Shown piece after piece: positions 33,151 to 42,729 of a stretch of DNA of 64,000 bases. Each line of letters opens with the position of its first letter. The stretch's first letter is position 1. The position numbers and the translations under genes are program-made. Under the pieces are notes generated by a model that saw only the letters and a program-made list of their open reading frames with translations, did no database searches and was not told where the DNA came from. The DNA is from Aralia elata. Taxonomy: Eukaryota > Streptophyta > Magnoliopsida > Apiales > Araliaceae. Where the stretch lies: contig CM068377.1 of assembly GCA_034770075.1 (NCBI GenBank), forward strand, positions 49,454,271 through 49,518,270, read 5' to 3'.

Positions 33151-34590
33151 TTACACACTTCTTTTGACAGTCAATAACTGCCCATGGTTAAACAACCAAT
33201 CCATACCCAAAATAACATCAAACTCTCCAAGATGAATTGGAATTAAGTTGACAGTCATCACATGACCCTTAATATCTACCTGACAGTTCTTGTGGACAAA
33301 CTTAGCAGGAAGCACCTCCCTATTCGCAATTTCTATATTCATAGGGTAATCTAATTCTTCCTGGGGTAACCCTAATTTCTTAGCAAAATCATCGGATATA
33401 AATGAGCAAGTAGCACCCGAGTCAAACAATACATAAGCATTAACATTATTGACTGGAATGATACCTGACACTACATCCTTTGACTGCACAGCATCCTGCA
33501 CCGTCATGTTGAATGTTCGGGCTGTAGGTCGGTTGGGCTGCGTGGGTCCTGTGATAGTCAGGTTGCCTCCACCACCGCTGTTCCCCTTTCCTGAACTGGC
33601 TCCACCTGTAGTTGCTTTCTTAGGGCAATCCCGAGCAAAGTGATCCTTCGACCCGCAGATGAAACATGTTCCTTTCTTTGGATTAGGGCAATTCGGCGCG
33701 ATATGCCCCTCCTGCCCGCAGTTGAAGCACATCCGCTTACCCTTCAAACAAGCACCCATATGGCTCTTTCCACAGTTGCTGCACACCTCCATCTTCTTCT
33801 TCTGATTACTCTGCTGACTTCCCGCTGAGTTACTATCATTCCATTTTCTCTTTTGACTACTGCCTCCATGGCTACCACTTGCCTTGTTTTCACTCTCATT
33901 CTTCTTCTTCCTCTGCTCGTGATTGTACTTTGACAGAGCATCACTGCCTCCTTCAGCAATAATTGCCTTTTCCAGCACCGCCGCAAACGAGTTCAGTTGA
34001 AACATTGAAACTCGGCTATACAACCAGGGCTTCAGTCCCTGCTCGAACCTTCTGGCCTTCCGCTCATCCGTGTTAACCTGATAAGGCGCAAACCTCGCCA
34101 ACTCGTTGAATCTTGCTGCATATTCAGATACCGACATAGTACCTTGCTTCAACTCTAGAAACTGTACTTCCATTTGGTTCTGAGCACTTGCCGGAAAATA
34201 GGTTTCAAAAAGTATCTCCTTAAATCGCTCCCACGGAATAATCCCTTGGCCACCTCGAGTCTTATTTGGTTGCCACCGGTAACTAGCTTCTGATTTTAGC
34301 ATAAAGGTTGCAAATGCCGTCTTTTGGTCCTCATTGACCCTAGCGACATCAAACACCTTCTCCATCTCCATGACCCACGTTTGGGCCTTTATCGGATTCA
34401 TAGACCCTAGAAATTCTAGGGGTCCGACAGCCTTGAAATCTTTGAAGGTCGTGGCCTGAGCTTGTGGTTGATTTGCAAAGGCTCCCGTTAACAAGTTTAC
34501 CAATTGCTGCATTGGGTTAGCGTTGGCTTCTTCGTTATTGGTAGATCCCTCAGTGGTCTGTTGACGTGTTGGTTGTCTTCTTGGCGGCAT
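33151..34590 (-). CDS. Element A Gag-protease (about 479 aa, frameshifted at end)
   Basis: Start chosen at ATG 34590 (MPPRRQPTRQQ), the usual chromovirus Gag start; the 13 codons upstream begin with a non-ATG codon. Capsid gag domain about residues 85-205 of the longer reading (TWVMEMEKVFDVARVNEDQK, YFPASAQNQMEVQFLELKQG). Three Cys/His knuckles: CSNCGKSHMGAC, CFNCGQEGHIAPNC and CFICGSKDHFARDC, the last two canonical. Protease: LFDSGATCSFIS with the DSG active site, ending at ILGMDWLFNHG. After that the frame is lost: a G appears to be missing near 33182, and element B (51620-51660) reads through the same place in one frame. ORF ends at 33151. Confidence 0.93.
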   Translation of the reverse strand: MPPRRQPTRQQTTEGSTNNEEANANPMQQLVNLLTGAFANQPQAQATTFKDFKAVGPLEFLGSMNPIKAQTWVMEMEKVFDVARVNEDQKTAFATFMLKSEASYRWQPNKTRGGQGIIPWERFKEILFETYFPASAQNQMEVQFLELKQGTMSVSEYAARFNELARFAPYQVNTDERKARRFEQGLKPWLYSRVSMFQLNSFAAVLEKAIIAEGGSDALSKYNHEQRKKKNESENKASGSHGGSSQKRKWNDSNSAGSQQSNQKKKMEVCSNCGKSHMGACLKGKRMCFNCGQEGHIAPNCPNPKKGTCFICGSKDHFARDCPKKATTGGASSGKGNSGGGGNLTITGPTQPNRPTARTFNMTVQDAVQSKDVVSGIIPVNNVNAYVLFDSGATCSFISDDFAKKLGLPQEELDYPMNIEIANREVLPAKFVHKNCQVDIKGHVMTVNLIPIHLGEFDVILGMDWLFNHGQLLTVKRSV

Positions 34591-34884
34591 CGTACTGTTA
34601 AGAATTTGCGCTATTAGATTGTTGCTCAATTACTTAAACATTTAAGTCTCAACTTAAACATTTATAAACAAGACTTAAACACATAACACATCTAATACAA
34701 TTTCACATTTTATTCATTTACTGCTTTAAAACATAACAAAGATAACAGCGTGGTTATTTACATCAAATCATCTATCCTGTCATCATAAAGTTCCAGGATT
34801 ACATCATTATTCTATCCCATTATATAAACTGGGATTAACAACTTATTAACTCATAAATTTCATAATAACACAACTAATCATAAT
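34591..34884 (-). other. Spacer between pre-gag ORF and gag
   Basis: 294 bp, AT-rich, no ORF or clear motif. Confidence 0.7.
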
Positions 34885-35697
34885 CTATGATGACATCCCA
34901 CGACGCACAGCTTCCTGGCATTCCTGCTCCATAATACGAGTCACCATCCTTCGATCCACCATATCTGGATGACGATGAACTCGCTCCAGAGCTCTATCCA
35001 CTGTAGAGTGAAAAATATACTCCATATCATCAATCTTGGCTTTCTTTGACCGCACCTCACACTCAACACGATCTGCGCGGTTAGCCTCCCTCAACCAAGC
35101 AGTCTCAACTCTCGCCCGCTTAGCTGACTCCTCTTTCAACTCATCTCGTACAATCTCATTTCTGGCTATCAACTGTCCTCGTCGATACTCAGACTGTGCT
35201 AGCCTCTGCTCAGCCTCTGCAAGACGTGATGAAAGGTCTTGGATCTCAGCATCCTTCTGCTCTAAAGTGGCTTGACGTTCCGCAGCCTGTTCCTCTAACT
35301 CCTCCTTTTCACTCTCTACATGAACCGACTTCCACTCCACGTCTCCAAGACGTATATCTAGCTCCTCAATCTCACTGTTCTTCTGCTCCAAAACAGACTG
35401 TCGCTCAGCCAGCTGCCCCTCTAACTCTTCCACTCTGTCCTGCAACTCTATGTTGCGATCATACACCTGCTCGTACATCTGAATACCCAAAGTAGATAGT
35501 GGTATCTCTTCAGGGTCCTCCTCCTCCTCCTAAGGATCCTCCTTAGGGTCCTCCTCAGGATCAGTCTCAGGCTCATACTCGTGGCCTGTAACTGTAATCA
35601 ATGGAGATGGCTCCCTCTACACTAGCTGCTCACTGACTACGTGAATATCTCTGGGCTCCTCCTCCCTATCCTGGCTGGGCTCTCCTCTATCAGTCAT
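34885..35697 (-). pseudogene. Pre-gag coiled-coil ORF of element A, two in-frame TAG codons
   Basis: 271 codons between PBS and gag. The start is ATG 35697 (MTDRGEPSQ), preceded by TTGGTTATCAG, a splice-acceptor-like end; TAG codons fall at 35617-35619 (codon 27) and 35530-35532 (codon 56), and the remaining 200 codons are open. N-terminal part acidic with repeated GAGGAxCCT codon units; then a long coiled coil (VEELEGQLAERQSVLEQKNS, duplicated as LEEQAAERQATLEQKDAEIQ), then a basic helical tail ending RRGMSS. No similarity to Gag or Pol. Element B carries the same kind of ORF at the same place. Function unknown; extra pre-gag ORFs are well known in Tat/Ogre but I do not recall one as standard in Tekay. 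Confidence 0.8.
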
Positions 35698-35920
35698 CCT
35701 GATAACCAAAATTTTAAGTTTTAATTACTAATCGATAATACTCGCGAGCACATAAGTTTGTTATCAAATAAGCACATAGCACATAATCGTTTTATTATCT
35801 TTCATGAATTTCCGTAATTCATTCCTTAGAACTCGATAAGAGTTTATCACCACTATATTTTCTATCTTCTAAAAGGCTACTACCCTAAGGTTTTCCCCAC
35901 CTAAAGGTTCATAACCTATC
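35698..35920 (-). other. Element A leader
   Basis: About 220 bp non-coding between PBS and the pre-gag ORF; ends in the acceptor-like tract before ATG 35697. Confidence 0.65.
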
Positions 35921-35934
35921 AGCTTTGATACCAA
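35921..35934 (-). other. Element A primer binding site (initiator tRNA-Met)
   Basis: Sense TTGGTATCAAAGCT two bases after the LTR end. The canonical site is TGGTATCAGAGC; one base differs. Element B has TTGGTATCAGAG (46342-46353). Confidence 0.9.
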
Positions 35935-35936
35935 CC

Positions 35937-38833
35937 TGTGACACCCCCAAATCCAGGTACTTAATTCCCACAAATTTGGTGCTCACTATCTCATACATTC
36001 ACATTTAACTACCCATAAATAAGAACAATTAAAGAAACTTAAAGAAATCATCTACCCAAAATGGGTTACATCACCAAACTATTAAACAATCAAATCCCAG
36101 GTTATCTTAACCTTAATACATCAAATACGGAATAAAACATAATTTTAATAAGTCTTATTACAATCAAACATCAATTAAATAGCAGGTCTTTAGCTATTTA
36201 TGCATCTTGCCCTTGCCTTTGCTCGTGGACGGCTCGTCCTGCTTTTCTGGCTTAACTGCAATGTTTTAGTGCAAGAATGAGCAAACAATTGCTCACAAGC
36301 ACGATAACAATAATATTCAAATGAAATGGATTTCAACTGAGGAACAATAGTTTTCTGAATCTCAGTCAATAAATGATCAAAGTCTAAAAGCTCGTTTAAA
36401 TGCTCGGTTCAAGGAAAAATAGATTTCAATATTTAGAAATTATATCTGAGGGTCACAAGACCTCGAACTATGTCCTAGGTTAACAACTATTTCTACTGTA
36501 ACCTTTAACAGTCATATAGACTATGGACCAACATCTCGTACTCAGGGGGATCAGCCCTTTGTACAATGTATTATGCACAAACATTTTAATGTTGTCGCGT
36601 AAGTAATCCCCTATATTAGGGTTGTTCATCTCTGTTTATCGTCTGAATCCGTACTAAAAGAAACTTGGCTTGGAACAAGAATAGAAAATATTCTAAGTCT
36701 TTGAAATCGCTCATAAACTAAGGACTAGCTGAATCAATATGGGTTTGCTAGTCTAATTCATCAATAAAGTCAAACAATAGAAATGCTATTCAAAGTTTGA
36801 ATAACGATCAATGATCGAACAATAAACAACTGGAATAAAACTTAAGCATTTAATCATGACAACAACCTTGCTTGAATGACAATAAGCTAAGGTAAATATT
36901 CTTGCTCAATGATATTAAACTTGCTTTAAATGAAATAACAAGTTTGAGATAGGAAAACTTGCTCAACGTAAAAGTAATAAGTTGAGATAAGGAACTTGCC
37001 TCAAGCGTAGATTACAAATTTAAGTAATTCACGATCCTTAAACAACCTAAACATTTAATTGTAAAATGGTAATATAATTAGTCACAAGATTAAAAGCATT
37101 CTAAGCTTGCTCTTTTATCATAACATCTCATTTAGCATACCATAGTCAACAAGTACTAGTTTAGCAACCGTCTTGGAAATTCTTTAGTCATTTAATACAT
37201 TAATATAAGTTTAATTATGCATCATAACTTCCAAGAAAAGAAAACAAAATAATTATAACAATAATTTTTTTTTTAACAACAGTGATTCTCGTCGGGGCGA
37301 GAAAAAACTTAACAAACTCGTCGCCGGGGCGAGGTTGTCGCCGGGGCGAAGAATCTAGTGTAATTATGCCGCCGGGGCGACAGAGCCGTCGGGGCGATAA
37401 TCCTAGCTCATTTCTACCGCCGGGGCGGTAGACGCGACTGACACCTTCTACACGTCGCGAACCAGTTAAAACTTAGGCCAAATTTGGGCAAAAGTTTCCG
37501 AATTCTAGCATCCAAAATACAAATTAAACATACCCAGACATCAAATATGATATAAAATAATTACCCAACATGTTTCTAATCAATCTAAGCATTATAAAAC
37601 ACATAATCAACCAATTTAAAACCAAAAATTCACTGTTAAAACCAAATATTCAAGTTTTAACCATTTTCATGAAATCAAACTCTGTAAATTCATTTTTCAA
37701 CCAATTAAAACCATTCTTCTTGCATTATTCTTGTTTTTAATCAAATAATCATAAACAATTATTAAATCACTGATTAATAACTAATTTGAATCATCAATTT
37801 TCATACAAATAAACTATTCATGAAATAAAACTCTATAAAACCAAAAACTAAATTCCAAAACATGATTTCATGGATTAATCATTCTAATTAATCTATAACC
37901 ATCACATAATCATCTAACATATGCTTTCTAACATCTATATCAAATATTTCATCTCTTGAGCAATTGAGTTCACATACAGAAAATTAGAAACCATATACAG
38001 TAAAGTAAAACAAAGAAGAAAAGAATTATACCTTCTATTGTTTTGATTAAACTCTTTAGCTTCTAGAAATTCTACCTTCAATTTCCAAACTCTCCTTCTC
38101 AATTCTCTCTTTTCTCTCAATTCTCAAATTCACAGAGTTCTCTCCAGCTCTGTTCTTTTCTCTTTCTCTTCTGTCTTTTCTTTTTCTTTTTAAAACTGAC
38201 GTAACTTAAAAAAATAAAACTGATAAAATAAAGAAAATAAAAACTGATAATTAAATCAAATAATAACGTATACTGACATTAATCTATCAGTTACATAATT
38301 CAAAAAGGCATAAGGCTTGTTTGGCAAACTAATTTAAAAATAACCCATTATTCTAACTAAAGGCTTGTTTGGTAAAATACAAATAAAATAACCCATTATT
38401 TCCAAACAAAAATCATAGGGCCTTGTTTGGTAAAACTGAATTAAACGATTTCTCATTTATTTTAATAAATCATTATAACATATAGTTTTAAAATGTCACA
38501 CTTCTAATTTAATTGAACTTATTATTAAATAAATTCAATTAAACCTTACCAACTCAAATAATAATTTCTTTTAACAAATAATACCAAATAAATTCTCTTA
38601 TTCAAATAAATCATTTATTCAAATAGAACTTTTCATCATCTAATTTAATTATTAAATTAAATTAGAATAACCTAACAAATCACACTCAAATTAACATTTA
38701 ACATTATTAAACTTATCATATACCCATTTCACAAAAACTTAATAAATTATTTATTTAGCTCAATAAATTAATAAAAATATTTATATAATTCAACAAATAT
38801 TTTTATTCAATCACAAAAATTGCATTCGTTACA
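35937..38833 (-). repeat. Element A 5' LTR (2897 bp)
   Basis: Closely matches 27113-29981. Hairpin array at 37287-37431 has six units. Followed by TSD TTGAC. Confidence 0.96.
37287..37431. repeat. Hairpin array in element A 5' LTR, six units
   Basis: Same palindrome family as 28462-28572 with two additional units (near 37334 and 37384). The extra units explain most of the 28-bp length difference between the two LTRs. Confidence 0.9.
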
Positions 38834-38838
38834 TTGAC

Positions 38839-40069
38839 TAAATTTATAAAACGAGAACGACCTAAAATGAGAAAAATTGTAAAGTAAACCAAAGTGTGTT
38901 GTTTTCCAAAAGCCAAGTAGTCAGGCAACGTTATGCTACGTCGTTCCAAACAATATAAGACAAGCGTAATAGATATTAATTAAAGGATGATTTAAGATGT
39001 TTTAAGTTATGAGACGTGATCATCATGAGACTTTAGAATTAAAGTCTAAACTATAAACGGAGTTAAAAGAGAAATATACTGGGATGTATATAGTTAAGTA
39101 CTTACGTCGAGTTATAAAGTCCGAACATCGTGAATTATGAAATAAGCTAGGATATGCTAGAGTAAACCAATATTTGGGGTCAATACTTGACTAATTGGTA
39201 TGTTCAACCTTAATAATATGTGTAGGTCGATTGAAGAGCAAGTTAGCGTAAACTATTAATGAACGCTTCATGCAAGTTTCCTAAACTTACTTAGATAATT
39301 ATTATGTACAAGTTTTCTAACTTCGCTCAATTTTTGTATTAAATGCAAGTTTTCTATCTTGTACAAGTTGTTTATTGTGCAAGTATTGTATGATCTTATA
39401 TAAATTTATTATTCTATGCAAGACATGAGTTTAAACTGTGAAATTTTATTTGTTATATAAAATTCAACGTATTATGTGATATGAATTGTAATATTTCTAT
39501 GAAAGGTGATAAGTTATGCATGCCAAATCAAATAATTTGGGCAAGTATTAGTATGTATTGCACCGCGTGCAATAATATGTTATGTGAGTTAATGTTGTTG
39601 ATGTTTAAAAATAAAAAGAGAATTTAATTTATTCCTGTTTATTCAAGCTGTTTCATAACTATCGTTCAGTTATTGAAGTTTTCAAAGAACGAATATCTGA
39701 TTCTTGATTTTGTTGTTTATTCAACTGCTATAACTTGCTGAGCAATCAAATGCCCACCCTTGCTTTAAATAAAATATTTTCAGCAATCCTAGAAGGAATC
39801 GCGGAATCCGGTGAAGACTAAGGAAGAAAGATCAAGTTTTTAAATAGAAGAATTATATGTATTTGCAGTGACTTATAAAGGTTACCAATGTACTTTTGTA
39901 ATAGATATTAGACGATGTATTACTTAAGGTCTTCGTACCTGGGAGTAGGTTGAATTATATTGTAATAATTTAATATTTACTCTGATGTTGTAAGAATATG
40001 TTGGGTAGGTAGTATCTTAACGGCACCGGACTCGGGTCTAAAAATAGACCGGGTTTTCAGGCTGTCACA
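38839..40069 (+). repeat. Tekay/Del-type LTR, plus strand (part 2 of 2)
   Basis: Continues 27112. Non-coding. Ends GGCTGTCACA at 40069; the next bases are copia gag, so this LTR sits in a copia element. Contains CTTGCTGAGCAATC and CACCCTTGCTTTAAATAAA, shared with the element B LTR at 46007-46047. Confidence 0.6.
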
Positions 40070-41709
40070 AAGAATCTACATGTGATGACAGTGCAACAGC
40101 TCTACGAAAATCTTCTTACTTATGAGCTAGAGCTAAATTAATGAGCATAAACTTCATTAGATAACAAAATAAAAGACAAAGGAGTTGCTCCAAGGGTTTT
40201 AGAAGAATTATCTAAAGCTTCAGTCGTAGAAGATCTTGAAAGTGATAAAGCTGATGATGATGAGGATGTAGCTCTGTTAGTAAGAAGATTACAGAAGTTT
40301 ATGTGAAAGAACAATAATTGGACGTCAAGAAAGAGCTATAACAAAGGCAGCAATAGCAAATAACAAGAAAAAGATCTGTGTTATAATTGTAAGAAGTCTG
40401 GTCATTATATAGCAGAGTGTAACAAACCTCTGGATGAAGACTTAAAGAAAGAGAGAAATTGATTACATGCAAACAAAGAATCAAGAGGCATCCAATAAAA
40501 GAAAGAAATGCCCTGTAGCTGAGGGATCATGGAGTGATTCAGAAAGCAGCTCTAGTTCAGACTCTAGTGATGATGAAGGGCCTCATAAAGCAAATCTTTG
40601 TTTTATGGCTATTGAAGAAAATTCTAGTAAGACCACTGATTGTCAAGTAATTAACATCAGTGAGGTATTTGACTTTAACTCTCCTGATATAGATATTGAT
40701 GGTCTTAGAACTGCTTTACATGATATAACTGTAGATTTGCATCAATATATGAAAATGTTTAGGATTCTATCAAAGGACCATTCTCTTCTTCAAAAGGAAA
40801 AAGAGAAAACTATCGTAGAGTTATAAATTACTCTACAAAGTGCTGCCTCTTTTGTCAATCTTGAAGCTGAGAATGTAAGTTTGAGAAAGATAACTGAACA
40901 TAGTGCACAGAAAGAGTTAACTCTATCCTCTAAGATAGAGGATCTAGAGAAGATAATTTCAATGTGGAATCATTCTTCTGCATTTATAAACTTATTGATT
41001 GAAAGTCAGAAATCGGTCTTTGATAAATCAGGATTAGGATTTGGAAATTATTCTTCAGTTTTGAATGTGGAAAAGGAAATAGAAAATAGCAATAATGATG
41101 CTTCTAATCTTAATAAAAGTATCATATTTGAGAAATACAAAGAAATTAATAAGCCAAGTATTCAAAGTTGTATAATCTCTAAAGATCAGATTGTTGGTTC
41201 CAAAAATAATAGATCACATACTGGTCTTAGTTTTGTGAAATAGAAGAATAAGCCAAAATCTACGATTAAGCCTCGAAAGATCGTAGAGTCGGGAAAATTC
41301 AACTCTACGAGCCAACCAGGCAGAAATCATTGAACTGGCTTCTACTCTAGGAAATCACAAAATCGTAGAACAGTTTGGCAGCAGAAGGAGTTTCAACTCA
41401 TAAGAAAGGTTGATTACGCTTATTCTCCACATGAGCTTCAAGTGAGAAGATCAACATTCATACACTCACACATATGTAATATCAAATGCTATAATTGTCA
41501 TAAGTATGGATATAAAACTACTCTATGTTATCAAAATGATTATCATAGACCTAAAGTAAAATAAATATGGATTCCAAAAGGTACTAACAAGGAAGGACCC
41601 AAGCTTGTCTGGGTACCAAAATAAATAATGATCTTGAATGCAGGTACAAAGCTTCTCGAAATAAACTGAGTTCACTAAAAGAAGATGCTTCAGGCATTTG
41701 ACTGGAAAC
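40070..41709 (+). pseudogene. Copia Gag remnant (SIRE-like)
   Basis: Multiple stops and frameshifts, but a zinc knuckle is clear at about 40378-40422 (CYNCKKSGHYIAEC, pattern CX2CX4HX4C), followed by a Ser/Asp/Glu-rich region (SWSDSESSSSSDSSDDEGP), a long helical region (40467-41243, two open pieces) and near 41565-41625 IWIPKGTNKEGPKLVWVPK, a motif of SIRE-type and related copia polyproteins. A second, damaged CCHC-like site lies near 41490. It starts directly at the LTR end (40069), so its beginning lies elsewhere. Non-functional. Confidence 0.8.
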
Positions 41710-42240
41710 TGTTGGTTTCTAATATTCATGAACATACAATCAAATTGCATATAAATAGTAGAAGCATGGTAAAATTAGAATTTAAAATTTTATAAACCAT
41801 AACCAGGATCATTCTTTATGCGCAATTATCAATTAACAAAAGGAAGATAGAGAATTATACCATTGTAGAACTAAGCTTCCTCAGGCACAAGTTCAACTCC
41901 AATTCCTTCACGTTCTCCTCGAATTCAATCGATTAGATTCCTTTGATCAACGTTAGCCACCTAAGTGTTTGACCACTAAAGGTGATCCACCAAGGAATAA
42001 TAAGGATTTAAGAAGTGAGTAGTGACAAACCCTAGTTTTCTCTCTAGAGAAATTATGAGTACTTTCCCAAATTCTAATGAAAGTATGTGTAACCCCAATC
42101 CATAATAAGACTCTTATTTATAGATATAGGCAACCCTCCTAAACTATTTAGGAATAGGGTTTTTAATTAAACTCCTAATCTAATTAGGAACTTATATGAG
42201 AGTACTCTTATTAATTAATTCCTAAACCATTTAGAAACTA

Positions 42241-42321
<81 letters not shown>

Positions 42322-42729
42322 ACTAATACTAATAATAATAATAAGACACTTATTAATTTATAATTAGTATTTTCAAAATACTAAATAATAAATATTAAGG
42401 TATTTAATTTAATCTATCACCATAATATAAATTAAATATACTTAACTTATTATTACAATTATGCCATTCACTTCTTAAATAAATATTTTTTTCTTTTTGC
42501 AGTGTGATCCTTTAGGTTCTCCATATTAAACTTGTTGTAGAATATTTCAATTAGAACAATTCTAATCTTATTTAAATAAATTAATTAAATAATTTAATTA
42601 ATTAAATAATATTTATTGCACAATAAGGATAGGCCCCCTTAGCAATCAACGACTTTTCAGATAATATAGATTTGAACATTTAATCATAAAAGAACCTTTC
42701 AGCGAATAGTTACCGTATAATTCACTCAT
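41710..42729 (-). repeat. Copia LTR, minus strand, truncated
   Basis: Reverse complement matches the copia LTR at 55184-56980 (positions about 55990-56980), including TTTAGGAGGGTT, the TATA box TATAAATA (here 42114-42122 reversed), and AAGGGGGCC/TACCCTTATTG. Sense end CAACA at 41710; the sense start is missing because element B begins at 42730. No tRNA primer site follows its end, so no internal copia sequence of this orientation is attached. Confidence 0.85.
42239..42345. repeat. AAT/ACT microsatellite in copia LTR
   Basis: About 35 trinucleotide units, mostly AAT with scattered ACT. The matching place in the other copia LTR (56384-56403) has about seven, so it expanded here. Confidence 0.95.

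Larger units (their letters stand above)
27113..38833 (-). mobile_element. Element A: Tekay/Del-type chromovirus retrotransposon, full length (11.7 kb)
   Basis: Flanked by TSD TTGAC (27108-27112, 38834-38838). LTR ends TGTAACGAATGC and GGTGTCACA on the sense (minus) strand. Order on the minus strand: 5' LTR 38833-35937, tRNA-Met PBS, pre-gag coiled-coil ORF, gag-protease, RT-RNase H-integrase-chromodomain, PPT, 3' LTR 29981-27113. Almost intact; breaks are two TAG codons in the pre-gag ORF and one frameshift between protease and RT. Confidence 0.96.

Noticed and set aside
33151..33190. Programmed ribosomal frameshift between protease and RT
   Set aside because: No canonical slippery heptamer, and element B reads through in one frame; a one-base deletion is simpler.
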